A DNA stretch of 51,650 bases from Chlorobium sp. GTDB taxonomy: Bacteria > Bacteroidota > Chlorobiia > Chlorobiales > Chlorobiaceae. The notes under the pieces were generated by a model. The model searched no databases. It had not been told where the DNA came from and saw only the letters and a program-made list of their open reading frames with translations. Where the stretch lies: assembly GCA_028277225.1 (NCBI GenBank), contig JANQHB010000072.1, positions 1-51,650 on the forward strand, read 5' to 3'. This document shows positions 22,247 through 31,880 of the stretch, one piece after another (the stretch's first letter is position 1; each line of letters begins with the position of its first letter). The translations under genes and the position numbers were made by a program.

Positions 22247-24994
22247 ATGAAGACAATCAATGATCCATTCGGCATCGTCAGAACCCTTGAGATTTCTGAC
22301 GGGGAGGTTCGTTATTTTTCCCTCGAGGCATTGGAGGCTCTTGGAGTCGGGGATGTATCGCATCTGCCCAAAAGCCTGAAGATTCTTCTGGAAGCAGCCC
22401 TTCGTCATCTGGACGGTTTTTCCGTTCGCAAGGAAGACGTCGAAACAATTGCATCGTGGAGGCCGGAGCACTCTGCGGCTTCGGAAATTCCTTTCAAGCC
22501 CGCAAGGGTTGTACTGCAGGATTTTACCGGTGTTCCGTCGGTCGTCGATCTTGCAGCATTGCGTGAAGCGTGCCGGAGGCTCGGCACATCCCCTTCCAGC
22601 ATCAATCCCCGTGTTCCCTGCGACCTGGTTGTCGATCATTCTGTTCAGGTCGATTATTTCGGCAGTAGTGAGGCGTTCGAAAAAAATCTCGAAAAGGAGT
22701 TCGAAAGAAACCGGGAGCGATACGAATTCCTGAAATGGGGGCAGCAGGCGTTCGATAATTTTCGTGTTGTCCCACCCGGGACCGGTATTGTCCACCAGGT
22801 AAATCTCGAGCATTTCGCTACAGTGGTTTGCAGCGACAACAATACGCTCTTTCCCGATTCTCTCGTAGGGACAGACAGTCATACGCCCATGATCAACGCG
22901 CTTGGAATTCTCGGTTGGGGAGTGGGCGGCATCGAGGCAGAGGCGGTCATGCTGGGTCAGCCGATCTACATGCTTCTTCCCGAAGTTGTAGGTGTCAGGC
23001 TTTCAGGAGTGCCGGACGAAAAGGTCAATGCGACCGATCTTGTGCTCACGGTGACCGAAATGCTTCGGAAGGAAGGGGTTGTGGGCAGTTTTGTGGAATT
23101 TTACGGTTCGGGCATGAAACAGCTTTCCCTGCCGGACAGGGCGACCGTTTCGAACATGGCTCCTGAATTTGGTGCTACCGCCGCATATTTTCCTGTAGAT
23201 GAAGAAACGCTCGACTATCTCACATTGACGAACAGGCAGGAGTATCGGGAGCGGGTAGAGCGCTATTGCAAGGGTCAGGGTTTATGGCATGAAGAACAGG
23301 ATGAACCCCGTTTCAGCCGGGCAATCGATCTTGATCTCGGTTCGCTTCGGTCTTCCCTTTCCGGTCCGAAAAGGCCTCAGGACAGAATTGATCTAACGGC
23401 GATGCAGTCAGAGTGGCAGAAGGCTCTGCGGGATGTCTACGGGAAATCCTCAGGCGATCTCTCTTCAGAAAACGCTTCGGAAAAAGGGGATGCTCATGGA
23501 AAGGCTCCTGATCCGGCCGGAAACGGTATCGAGGTGACCATGGGCGGGAAAACGTTTCTCCTCGGGCATGGCGATGTTGTCATTGCCGCAATCACCTCCT
23601 GTACCAACACCAGCAATCCCGAAACACTTGTTTCTGCAGCAATGCTGGCAAGAAATGCCCGTGCCCGCGGACTCGATGTCAAACCCTGGGTGAAAACCTC
23701 GTTCGCTCCCGGATCGAGGGTCGTTATAGACTACCTGCAGGCTGCAGGTCTTATGGATGATCTGGAGGCGCTTGGTTTTGCCAATGTCGGTTTTGGCTGT
23801 ACGACCTGCATCGGGAACTCCGGCCCTCTGCCGCAGTCTGTTGCCGAAGCAGTTACGAGCGGAGATCTTGTCGTTGCCAGCGTACTGTCGGGCAACAGGA
23901 ACTTCGAGGGGAGGATCAATCCTCTGGTGAAGGCCAACTACCTGGCAAGCCCTCTGCTTGTTGTCGCATACGCTATAGCCGGAACAGTCAGTTTCGATTT
24001 CGACAAAACGCCGCTCGGCATCGATGCAGAAGGGAAGGATGTCTACCTCCATGAGCTTTGGCCTGAAAAAGATACGGTTCGGAACATGGCGAGGAGTATT
24101 GTCAGGCCGGGCTATTTCAGGGACCGGTATGCCGCAGTGCATCAGGGGACTGAACAGTGGCATTCGATAGGCACAATCGAAAGTGAACTGTACGAATGGG
24201 ACCCGGCTTCAGAATACATCAAGGAACCGCCGTTTTTCCAGGGCATGAAAAAAGATCCTGCAGGCATGGAACCGGTTACCGGAGCCAGGTGTCTTGCATT
24301 GTTTGGTGACAGTGTGACAACCGATCATATCAGCCCTGCAGGAGCCATACAGCCCCATCAGCCCGCCGGAAAGTACCTGCTGGAAAACGGTGTCGACGTC
24401 AAGGATTTCAACAGCTTCGGGTCGAGGAGGGGTAATCACGAGGTGATGATGCGGGGGACCTTCGACAATATCAGGGTCAGAAATCTCCTTGCCCCTGGAG
24501 CGGAAGGAGGATTTACAACCTTTTTCGCAGACGAGGACGGCACCGGTGAGGTCATGACCATCTTCGATGCCTCTGTGAGGTATCGGCATGAAGGGGTGCC
24601 GCTGATTGTCATAGCCGGGAAGGATTACGGCATGGGCAGCAGCCGTGACTGGGCGGCAAAGGGTACGAGGATGCTCGGTGTGCGTGCTGTTATTGCTGAA
24701 AGTTATGAGCGGATTCACCGCTCGAACCTCGTGGGAATGGGCGTACTGCCGTTGCAGTTCTTAAAGGGAGAATCTGCGGAAGAACTCGGGATCTCGGGAC
24801 AGGAAGTGTTTGCTATTCATCTTGACCAATCTCTTGAGCCGGGAGCATGTGTCCATGTCGAGGCAAGAGACACAGTCAGCGGCAAGACATTCCGATTCAG
24901 TGTTGAATGCAGGATCGATTCGTCAGTCGAGAAAGAGTATTATCGCAATGGCGGCATATTACATGCTGTACTGAGAGGCATAGCAGGGCTTTAG
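22247..24994 (+). CDS. acnA: Aconitate hydratase (AcnA/IRP type)
   Basis: A 915-aa aconitase that interconverts citrate and isocitrate, a step of the reductive TCA cycle in green sulfur bacteria. The [4Fe-4S] ligands are Cys452 in TSCTNTSNP and Cys518 and Cys521 in GFGCTTCIGNSG. DHSVQVDYFG, LVGTDSHTPM and the swivel domain motifs FGDSVTTDHISPAG and GKDYGMGSSRDWAAKG are all intact. Length and order match the AcnA/iron-regulatory-protein class. GGAAGGG lies upstream of the ATG. It follows the HIT gene closely and is followed by feoAB after 83 bases. Confidence 0.96.
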   Translation: MKTINDPFGIVRTLEISDGEVRYFSLEALEALGVGDVSHLPKSLKILLEAALRHLDGFSVRKEDVETIASWRPEHSAASEIPFKPARVVLQDFTGVPSVVDLAALREACRRLGTSPSSINPRVPCDLVVDHSVQVDYFGSSEAFEKNLEKEFERNRERYEFLKWGQQAFDNFRVVPPGTGIVHQVNLEHFATVVCSDNNTLFPDSLVGTDSHTPMINALGILGWGVGGIEAEAVMLGQPIYMLLPEVVGVRLSGVPDEKVNATDLVLTVTEMLRKEGVVGSFVEFYGSGMKQLSLPDRATVSNMAPEFGATAAYFPVDEETLDYLTLTNRQEYRERVERYCKGQGLWHEEQDEPRFSRAIDLDLGSLRSSLSGPKRPQDRIDLTAMQSEWQKALRDVYGKSSGDLSSENASEKGDAHGKAPDPAGNGIEVTMGGKTFLLGHGDVVIAAITSCTNTSNPETLVSAAMLARNARARGLDVKPWVKTSFAPGSRVVIDYLQAAGLMDDLEALGFANVGFGCTTCIGNSGPLPQSVAEAVTSGDLVVASVLSGNRNFEGRINPLVKANYLASPLLVVAYAIAGTVSFDFDKTPLGIDAEGKDVYLHELWPEKDTVRNMARSIVRPGYFRDRYAAVHQGTEQWHSIGTIESELYEWDPASEYIKEPPFFQGMKKDPAGMEPVTGARCLALFGDSVTTDHISPAGAIQPHQPAGKYLLENGVDVKDFNSFGSRRGNHEVMMRGTFDNIRVRNLLAPGAEGGFTTFFADEDGTGEVMTIFDASVRYRHEGVPLIVIAGKDYGMGSSRDWAAKGTRMLGVRAVIAESYERIHRSNLVGMGVLPLQFLKGESAEELGISGQEVFAIHLDQSLEPGACVHVEARDTVSGKTFRFSVECRIDSSVEKEYYRNGGILHAVLRGIAGL

Positions 24995-25077
24995 CCGTAT
25001 TTGCCCCACTGACGTTTTTCGTTATATTCTTGGCTGTTATTAAAAACTGGTCTAAATGACTTCTGTTTGTTTCTCTG

Positions 25078-25362
25078 ATGCTGTTATCTGATCTGAATGT
25101 TGGCGACAAGGCCCTGGTAAAAGGTCTGCACGCTCAGAATGCCGTAAGAAGAAGAATTCTCGATATGGGGCTTATTGCGGGTACAAGGTTCAAGGTGCTC
25201 AGGGTTGCCCCGCTGGGAGACCCATTGGAGCTGGTCTTCAAGGGAATTCATGTCACCTTGAGGAAGAGTGAGGCAGCCGGTATCGAGGTGGAAAAAGCTG
25301 GTGAAAATGGAGATGCTGTCCCAATGGGCCAGGAGAGGCGTAAACGCTCGTCTGGAAGGTAA
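25078..25362 (+). CDS. feoA: Ferrous iron transport protein A
   Basis: A 94-aa SH3-like protein of the FeoA family. LLSDLNVGDKALVKGL, RRRILDMGLIAGTRFKVLRV, PLGDPLELVFKGIHVTLRKS and EAAGIEV are the expected beta strands. FeoA is a cytoplasmic partner that supports FeoB-mediated Fe(II) uptake. The C-terminal 20 residues are charged and probably disordered. feoB starts 3 bases after the stop, so translation is likely coupled. The 83-bp gap upstream contains GGTCTAAAT preceded by an AT-rich imperfect mirror, a possible half-site for an iron-responsive regulator. Confidence 0.93.
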   Translation: MLLSDLNVGDKALVKGLHAQNAVRRRILDMGLIAGTRFKVLRVAPLGDPLELVFKGIHVTLRKSEAAGIEVEKAGENGDAVPMGQERRKRSSGR

Positions 25363-25365
25363 CCG

Positions 25366-27504
25366 ATGGTACAGAGAAAAGAAATAAGAGTTGCTCTGGC
25401 TGGTAACCCCAACTGCGGCAAGTCCTCTCTTTTCAATGCGCTGACAGGCGCACACCAGAGGGTGGGCAATTTTTCCGGCGTGACAATAGAAAAGCACGAG
25501 GGATTTGTTGATTACGGGAGTTACAGGATACGTTTTGTCGATCTTCCCGGAACCTACTCGCTGACCGCTTATTCTCCCGAGGAACTGGTCGCCAGGAATT
25601 ACCTCATTGAGGATCCACCCGATGTCGTCGTCAATGTTGTTGAAGGGCCGAACATCGAGCGAAATCTTCTCCTGACACTCCAGTTGATGGAAATGGAGGT
25701 GGAACTGCTGGTGGCACTCAACATGTATGACGAAGTTGAGGCCGAAGGCATCGAGATCGATGTCAAGCAGCTTCAGCGACTGCTCGGATGCCATATCATA
25801 CCAACATCGGCAAAGAAAAAGCAGGGGATAGATTCACTGCTCGACCATGTTGTCAGGGTTTACGAAGGCGATATCGAGATCAAAAAAAACAAGCTGGCAT
25901 TTCGGCAGGAACTCGAACAAGCTGTCGATACCATTACAGGAATGCTTGTCGATGAGCCTGAGCTTGGCAAATACAATCGCCGATGGCTTGCAATCAAGCT
26001 GCTTGAAAACGACAAGGAGGTCTATAACGTCGTCAGGCAGTATCCTGTATGGGTGAAAACCGGGCAGGCTTTGCAGCAGATCATGCAGGAGACCGCTACG
26101 CTGTACAAAACGGATCCTGAAACAGGTATTACTGAAGACCGTTACGCATATATACGGGGGGCAATGCAGGAATGTGTCCGTTTCCCTCGTGAAAAAAAGC
26201 AGTCGCTGACTGATTATATCGACAGTGTCGTGCTCAACAGGGTCCTCGGGTTTCCGATTTTTCTTTTTATCGTCTGGCTGATCTTTCATATGACCTTTAC
26301 CCTTGGGACACCGCTCATGGACGGTCTGGACAGTCTGTTCGGACAGCTTTCCGTTTCGGTATCCCCCTTTCTGCCGAACGAGACGCTGCGCTCCATTCTT
26401 GTTGACGGTATTATTGCAGGCGTCGGAGGGGTTCTTGTTTTTTTGCCGAACATACTGTTGCTTTTTCTCGGCCTGTCTTTTCTTGAGGCATCCGGATATA
26501 TGGCGCGTGCTGCTTTTGTGGTAGACAAGGTCATGCACCGGTTCGGACTGCATGGCAAATCATTCATTCCGATGATAACCGGCTTCGGGTGTTCCATTCC
26601 GGCAATCATGGCAACGCGGACATTGAAAAGTCCGTCTGACCGGCTTGCAACGATCATGATCATTCCGTTCATGAGCTGCGGAGCGAAACTACCGGTCTAT
26701 GTTCTTCTTGCCGGAGCGTTTTTTGCGCCTTCGGTGGCAGCGAATGTCATGTTCGGGATCTACGTTTTTGGAATTGCAGTCGGTCTTCTGACCGCGCTGG
26801 CGATGAAAAAAACAATCCTGAAAAGCGACTCGGAACCTTTTGTCATGGAGTTGCCTCCCTATCGCTGGCCGTCCTTCCAGTCCGTTATCGTTCAGGCGAT
26901 GAGGAAAGCCCTGATGTATCTGAAAAAAGCAGGAACAATTATTCTGCTCGCAGTGCTCCTGATCTGGTTCTTCAGTAATTACCCGAAAAATCCCGAACTC
27001 GACGCCGAACTCGATCGCAGGATTGCCGAAATAGAGATGACGGTAACAGAGGAGGGACAGAAAGAAGAGGCAATTGCGGCGGCAGAAAACATCATTGCCT
27101 CGGAACAGCTCGAGTACTCGATTGCAGGCAGGGCAGGAAAACTTCTGGAGCCGGTGATCCGGCCACTGGGTTTTGACTGGAGAATAGGCGTGGCTCTCGC
27201 TACAGGTCTTGTGGCAAAAGAAGTCGTTGTTTCAACAATGGGGACGATCTATTCTCTCGGGGAAACAGACGAGACCTCGATTGAACTCAAGAGTATTCTG
27301 AAAAACGATCCGGGATTTGATCCGGCCACAGCACTGAGCCTGATGGTTTTCGTGCTGCTGTATATTCCCTGCGTTGCCGCGGTCAGTGTCATGAGAAAGG
27401 AAATCGGTGACTGGAAGGCTGTCGTGTATTACAGCATCTACGCGCTGGCTGTTGCGTGGATATTCTCGTTTATCACCTTCCGCGCAGCGAGTATGTTGTT
27501 GTGA
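25366..27504 (+). CDS. feoB: Ferrous iron transport protein B
   Basis: A 712-aa membrane GTPase that imports Fe(II). The G domain has G1 GNPNCGKSS (13-21), the switch I region NFSGVTIEKHEG, G3 DLPGTY (59-64) and G4 NMYD (119-122). The membrane part begins near residue 300 with several helices, including the Gate motifs (GFGCSIPAIMATRTL and the later segment KEVVVSTMGTIYSLG) and two Nucleoside_recog-type blocks. Length and domain order are normal. Its stop codon is 4 bases from the stop of the convergent topA gene, with no obvious terminator hairpin between them. Confidence 0.96.
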   Translation: MVQRKEIRVALAGNPNCGKSSLFNALTGAHQRVGNFSGVTIEKHEGFVDYGSYRIRFVDLPGTYSLTAYSPEELVARNYLIEDPPDVVVNVVEGPNIERNLLLTLQLMEMEVELLVALNMYDEVEAEGIEIDVKQLQRLLGCHIIPTSAKKKQGIDSLLDHVVRVYEGDIEIKKNKLAFRQELEQAVDTITGMLVDEPELGKYNRRWLAIKLLENDKEVYNVVRQYPVWVKTGQALQQIMQETATLYKTDPETGITEDRYAYIRGAMQECVRFPREKKQSLTDYIDSVVLNRVLGFPIFLFIVWLIFHMTFTLGTPLMDGLDSLFGQLSVSVSPFLPNETLRSILVDGIIAGVGGVLVFLPNILLLFLGLSFLEASGYMARAAFVVDKVMHRFGLHGKSFIPMITGFGCSIPAIMATRTLKSPSDRLATIMIIPFMSCGAKLPVYVLLAGAFFAPSVAANVMFGIYVFGIAVGLLTALAMKKTILKSDSEPFVMELPPYRWPSFQSVIVQAMRKALMYLKKAGTIILLAVLLIWFFSNYPKNPELDAELDRRIAEIEMTVTEEGQKEEAIAAAENIIASEQLEYSIAGRAGKLLEPVIRPLGFDWRIGVALATGLVAKEVVVSTMGTIYSLGETDETSIELKSILKNDPGFDPATALSLMVFVLLYIPCVAAVSVMRKEIGDWKAVVYYSIYALAVAWIFSFITFRAASMLL

Positions 27505-27508
27505 GTGG

Positions 27509-29920
27509 CTACTGACTGCTGACAGACTTTTTTTCCTCCACCGCTTCACGTTCTTCCGTATCGATGAGTCCGTGTTCCTCTGCATAAGCGATGATGTCGT
27601 CGATGCTGAGCTTCATGTTGACCGGGGTTCCGTCAACCATGCGAATGGTGATGGCCGGGTGCTGTGTTTCATGTTCTTCCATAACTGCTTGCCAGTGATG
27701 CTGGATTGACGGGTCGAGTTGTCCCCATGCCTGTCTTCCCCTGCACTTAGGAAATTTTGAACAGCCGAGCCAGGGTCCCCGCTTGCCTTTTCTCAGGTAG
27801 AGAGGTGCGCCGCATTTGGGGCATGCAAGATCGGTTTCGAGCGGTGGTGTTTTGGGAGGTTCGATCCTTCGCTGTTTGTCGAGTTTCAGGATTGTCTCAC
27901 AGTCAGGGTAGGTCGTGCAGGAAAGAAAAGGACCGAATCGTCCATTCCGAAGAACCATACTTCCGTCCTTGCAACCAGGGCAACTGACACCTGTCTGGTG
28001 CGGTTTGGCCTTGGTGGAGGCCAGGGGTTTGATGTTTTTGCAGGAGGGGTAGTTGGAGCAGCCGAGAAACTTGCCGCTGGCAGTCCATTTTATGACCATT
28101 TTGCCCTTGCCGCATTTATCGCAGGTTTCCGCATCGTTATTCTGGGGAAGGAGCGGGTCGTTTTTACGGGTGCTCAGTGCCGCTTCAAGCGGCTTGTAAA
28201 AGCTGTCGAGCACCTCTTCATACTCGTCCTCGCCGGTTGCGACCTTGTCAAGTTCGCTTTCCATGTATGCGGTGAACTTGACGTTGAATATATCGGGAAA
28301 GTTGGCAACCAGGATCAGTGAAACATCCCGTCCCAGTTCGGTAGGGATGATTTTTTTCTTTTGCAGCTCGACATACCGCCTGTCCTGAAGCGTTGAGAAA
28401 ATGCCAGCATAGGTTGACGGCCGGCCGATTCCGTAATTATCGAGTTCCTTGACAAGGCTTGCCTCGCTGTATCGGGCAGGCGGACGGGTGAAACTCTGTT
28501 TTTTGTCAAGCTTGTCCAGGTTCAGCTTTTCATGGACCGAGAGTTTTTCGGGGAGCTTGACAAGCTGCTCCTTCTCCTCCTCATCCCTGGTGGATTTTCT
28601 GGCCTCGTAATCGAGCTCTTTCTGTTCATTGTAAACTTTCAGGAAACCCGGAAAAAGCACCTTGCTGCCGCTGGCACGGAAAAGGAACTGTTTGTCGGGG
28701 TCGGACACCTCGACACGAGTCTGTTCGATTCTGGCCGGGGCCATTTGAGAAGCGAGAAATCTTTTCCAGATCAGATCGTACAATTTATACTGATCGGACG
28801 AGAGATACCGTTTCATGGCATCCGGTGTATGGGAAACCATGGTCGGACGGACGGCTTCGTGAGCATCCTGTGTTTTTTTGCTGCTTTTCGCAGTTTTTCC
28901 GGCGCATCTGTACTCTGTTCCATAGTTTTCAGCAATATACTTTTCGGCCTGTTCGACAGCCTCGGCACCAACTCTTGTAGAATCGGTCCTCATGTAGGTG
29001 ATCAGGCCGGCTGCGCCCTCGGTGCCGATCTCTATACCTTCATACAATTGCTGTGCGACGCGCATGGTTTTTTTCGAGCCGAAGCCGAGCTGATTAGAGG
29101 CGGCCTGCTGCAGGAGCGATGTCGTAAACGGCAGAGGAGGTTTTCGCTGCTGCTCTTTGGGCGTTATTGCCGCGACACCGTAGATTTTCGACAGGATGGC
29201 TGAAGCCGTTTTCTCAGCATCTTCGCCGTTCTGGATTTCGGCCTTGTCGCCGTCTGTTTTTACCAGTTTTGCAGAGAAGCTCTCTCCTGAAACGGTTGTG
29301 AAGTCACCGATGATCGTCCAGTATTCTTTCGGCTGAAACTGTTCAATCTCTGCTTCACGCTCACAGATCAGCCTCAATGCCACGGACTGTACCCTGCCGG
29401 CGGACAACCCTCGCAGCACGACATTCCAGAGAAACGGACTTATTTTATAGCCCACGATCTTGTCAAGCCCCTGGCGCGTCTGTTGGGATCGAACCAGGCG
29501 GTGATCAATCTGGTGCGGATGCTCTATTGCCTCCAGAATGGCATTTTTGGTGATTTCGTTGAACAGAACCCGTTGAACGGATTTGCGGGAAAAATCGACT
29601 TCATTGGCAATATGCCATGCTATAGCCTCACCTTCCCTGTCAGGATCAGTGGCGATAAGGATATCGTTGGCTTCACCGGCAAGTTTTTTCAGTTGCCTGA
29701 CGACTTTCTCCTTTCCGGCAATGACATCATAGCGGGGTTCGTAGTGGTTGTCGAAATCAAGGCCGATCTCTTTTTTTGGAAGGTCCTTGATATGCCCTAC
29801 CGAGGCAAAGACCATGTAATCCCTGCCAAGATATTTATTGATGGTTTTTGCCTTTGACGGGGACTCAACAACAATGAGCGTTTTGTTTTTTGCTGATGCG
29901 GCTGATGAAGATAATGCCAT
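27509..29920 (-). CDS. topA: DNA topoisomerase I
   Basis: An 803-aa type IA topoisomerase that relaxes negative supercoils. The Toprim domain has VVESPSKAK (17-25) and TDPDREGE (91-98), the strand-passing core has LITYMRTDSTR with catalytic Tyr309, and three C-terminal zinc ribbons follow (CDKCGKGKM, CPGCKDGSMVLRNGRFGPFL and CPKCGAPLYLRKGKRGPWLG). A charged tail of about 100 residues ends the protein. The ATG at 29920 has AGGA 8 bases upstream and starts 13 residues before the Toprim strand; an upstream in-frame start at 30100 would overlap the promoter of the divergent amidase and add a non-family stretch. Confidence 0.96.
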   Translation of the reverse strand: MALSSSAASAKNKTLIVVESPSKAKTINKYLGRDYMVFASVGHIKDLPKKEIGLDFDNHYEPRYDVIAGKEKVVRQLKKLAGEANDILIATDPDREGEAIAWHIANEVDFSRKSVQRVLFNEITKNAILEAIEHPHQIDHRLVRSQQTRQGLDKIVGYKISPFLWNVVLRGLSAGRVQSVALRLICEREAEIEQFQPKEYWTIIGDFTTVSGESFSAKLVKTDGDKAEIQNGEDAEKTASAILSKIYGVAAITPKEQQRKPPLPFTTSLLQQAASNQLGFGSKKTMRVAQQLYEGIEIGTEGAAGLITYMRTDSTRVGAEAVEQAEKYIAENYGTEYRCAGKTAKSSKKTQDAHEAVRPTMVSHTPDAMKRYLSSDQYKLYDLIWKRFLASQMAPARIEQTRVEVSDPDKQFLFRASGSKVLFPGFLKVYNEQKELDYEARKSTRDEEEKEQLVKLPEKLSVHEKLNLDKLDKKQSFTRPPARYSEASLVKELDNYGIGRPSTYAGIFSTLQDRRYVELQKKKIIPTELGRDVSLILVANFPDIFNVKFTAYMESELDKVATGEDEYEEVLDSFYKPLEAALSTRKNDPLLPQNNDAETCDKCGKGKMVIKWTASGKFLGCSNYPSCKNIKPLASTKAKPHQTGVSCPGCKDGSMVLRNGRFGPFLSCTTYPDCETILKLDKQRRIEPPKTPPLETDLACPKCGAPLYLRKGKRGPWLGCSKFPKCRGRQAWGQLDPSIQHHWQAVMEEHETQHPAITIRMVDGTPVNMKLSIDDIIAYAEEHGLIDTEEREAVEEKKSVSSQ

Positions 29921-30105
29921 AGACGGATTCCTGTTGCATTGAAATTCTCGAAAAGATAGGGGTTGACCGCTAAAAAACAAATTTCGCAAGTCGTGACGGC
30001 TGGATAGTTTCATCGAAACGGAAGCCTTGTACGCGGCGAGCATGAATATTTTTAGTATTATTTTCAAAACGCAAAAGTCTCGAAAAGTCTTAAAATCCAA
30101 GTCAC

Positions 30106-31839
30106 GTGAAAGAGTCCTCCAGCCGCCCCGGATTCGCTGTTTTTCTGGTTTTGCTGCTGACGGTTATCCTGCCGGGTAAAGGGCATGCGTTATCGCTCGA
30201 AAATGCCCGGTCCGAAAAATTATCCCTGCATGCGGTACTGGATTTCAAGGTTCGCTATACAACCGGCTTGAAAGCTCTCCGGAAAAACGGTGCCGTTTAT
30301 GTCGACTTGCGATCCATGTCCCGTGCTCTTCGACTGTATAATACAATCGAAGGGAACCGCCTGTCGGTGACCTGGAGCGACAAAGGCATGAAAACGATCT
30401 GTCTTCTTACGGCTGGGAGTAATTTCGCGAGTGTCAGGGATGAGAATGCCACTGACGTGAAAAGGGTTTTCCAGATGAGGACGGCGCCGGTGCTGAAGGA
30501 TCGTTCTCTATGGATTCGGGCAGAGGATGCTGTACGTCTGTATTCATTATGGATGAACCGGCAGATTTCCTATAACGGGAAAAAAGGCAGAATCGATGCC
30601 TTTTTATGGAGCCCCAGGCCGGATTCGGTTCACAGCACGGTCGGCATTGTCAATACGGAGGACCGAACGACAGGGCCGGGATTTGTTCCCCGTTATACCG
30701 GGCCTACGACGTTAACCGGCCTCAATGTTTCCGAACTTGCTAACGGGATTATCATCAAATTCAAGGCAACCGGCTCGAAAACTCCCGCTTCATACATCAA
30801 ACCCGACAGCCTGGGTAATGCGACACTGACGTTCCAGCATGCCAGGGGAACCCCTGCCGAATTGCATCGAAAGTTCAAGGGCGGCTTTGTAAAGGAGATT
30901 CGGGCGATGCCCATCGGCAAGGGAGCGATGCAGATAGATATTGCATTCAACACCGAATTTTTCAATGTCAAGTCAAGCGACTTTACATGGGATCCGAGGA
31001 CCAATACCTACAAGGTCATGGTCATGAGTGATGTCGATGTCAAGTCGGTCTATCGTGCCGAAAAGGAAAAGCGTATCGCGCAGGATCTTTCAAGGGATGC
31101 CCGGAAATGGCTTTTTGATACCATTGTCCTCGATGCCGGTCACGGAGGCAAGGATCCCGGGGCGATAGGGCCGTCCGGAACGAGGGAAAAAGATGTTGTC
31201 TTGAATATTGTCTTGTATCTCGGACAGATTATCAGAAAAGAGTGGCCTGATGTCAAGGTGGTCTACACGCGCGGCAACGACAGATTCATTCCGTTGAAAC
31301 AGCGGGGGAAAATAGCGAACAGGAACGACGGCAAGCTGTTTGTGAGCATTCATTGCAATGCCGCCAGGAATCGGTCCGCAAGAGGGGCGGAGGTTTACAT
31401 TCTGGGCCCGCACAAAAACAAGGATGCGTTACGTGTCGCCATGCTCGAAAACGAAGCCATCAAGCAGGAAGAGGATTATGAGAAACGCTATGAGGGATTC
31501 AGCGAGGAGCACATGATCATGAGCAGCCTTGCCCAGAACGCCTTTACCCTGCAATCCAAGGAGGCTGCAAGATATGTGCTTAAAGGTATGATGAAAAAGA
31601 CCAGAATGAACGACCGGGGGGTACGTCAGGCTGGCTTCATGGTGCTCTGGACGCCTTCCATGCCGAGCGTGCTTGTTGAAGCCGGATATCTCTCGAACCG
31701 GGAAGAGGAAAAAATGCTCAGGCGGCTGAGTTTTCAGAAAAAAATTGCCGTCGGGATCTTCGACGGCCTTAAACTGTACCGGGCCTCTTATGAAAAACAG
31801 CGCCTTGCATCGGATATGGAGACGAAGGCAAAGGGGTAA
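30106..31839 (+). CDS. N-acetylmuramoyl-L-alanine amidase, exported
   Basis: A 577-aa cell-wall amidase. A GTG start is followed by a signal peptide (PGFAVFLVLLLTVILPGKGH). The N-terminal part has a copper-amine-oxidase-like/AMIN-like region (strands such as VYVDLRSMSRALRLYNTIEG). The catalytic Amidase_3 domain begins near residue 340: TIVLDAGHGGKDPGAIGPSG supplies a zinc His, KDVVLNIVLYLG its neighbouring Glu region, and LFVSIHCNAARNRSARGAEV the second His, with VLVEAGYLSN near the end carrying the catalytic Glu. It would cut the amide between MurNAc and the stem peptide during cell separation. It is divergent to topA. Confidence 0.92.
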   Translation: MKESSSRPGFAVFLVLLLTVILPGKGHALSLENARSEKLSLHAVLDFKVRYTTGLKALRKNGAVYVDLRSMSRALRLYNTIEGNRLSVTWSDKGMKTICLLTAGSNFASVRDENATDVKRVFQMRTAPVLKDRSLWIRAEDAVRLYSLWMNRQISYNGKKGRIDAFLWSPRPDSVHSTVGIVNTEDRTTGPGFVPRYTGPTTLTGLNVSELANGIIIKFKATGSKTPASYIKPDSLGNATLTFQHARGTPAELHRKFKGGFVKEIRAMPIGKGAMQIDIAFNTEFFNVKSSDFTWDPRTNTYKVMVMSDVDVKSVYRAEKEKRIAQDLSRDARKWLFDTIVLDAGHGGKDPGAIGPSGTREKDVVLNIVLYLGQIIRKEWPDVKVVYTRGNDRFIPLKQRGKIANRNDGKLFVSIHCNAARNRSARGAEVYILGPHKNKDALRVAMLENEAIKQEEDYEKRYEGFSEEHMIMSSLAQNAFTLQSKEAARYVLKGMMKKTRMNDRGVRQAGFMVLWTPSMPSVLVEAGYLSNREEEKMLRRLSFQKKIAVGIFDGLKLYRASYEKQRLASDMETKAKG

Positions 31840-31880
31840 CAGAACAGAGCTGTTTTGAGCAAAACTGCGGTCTCTGCACC

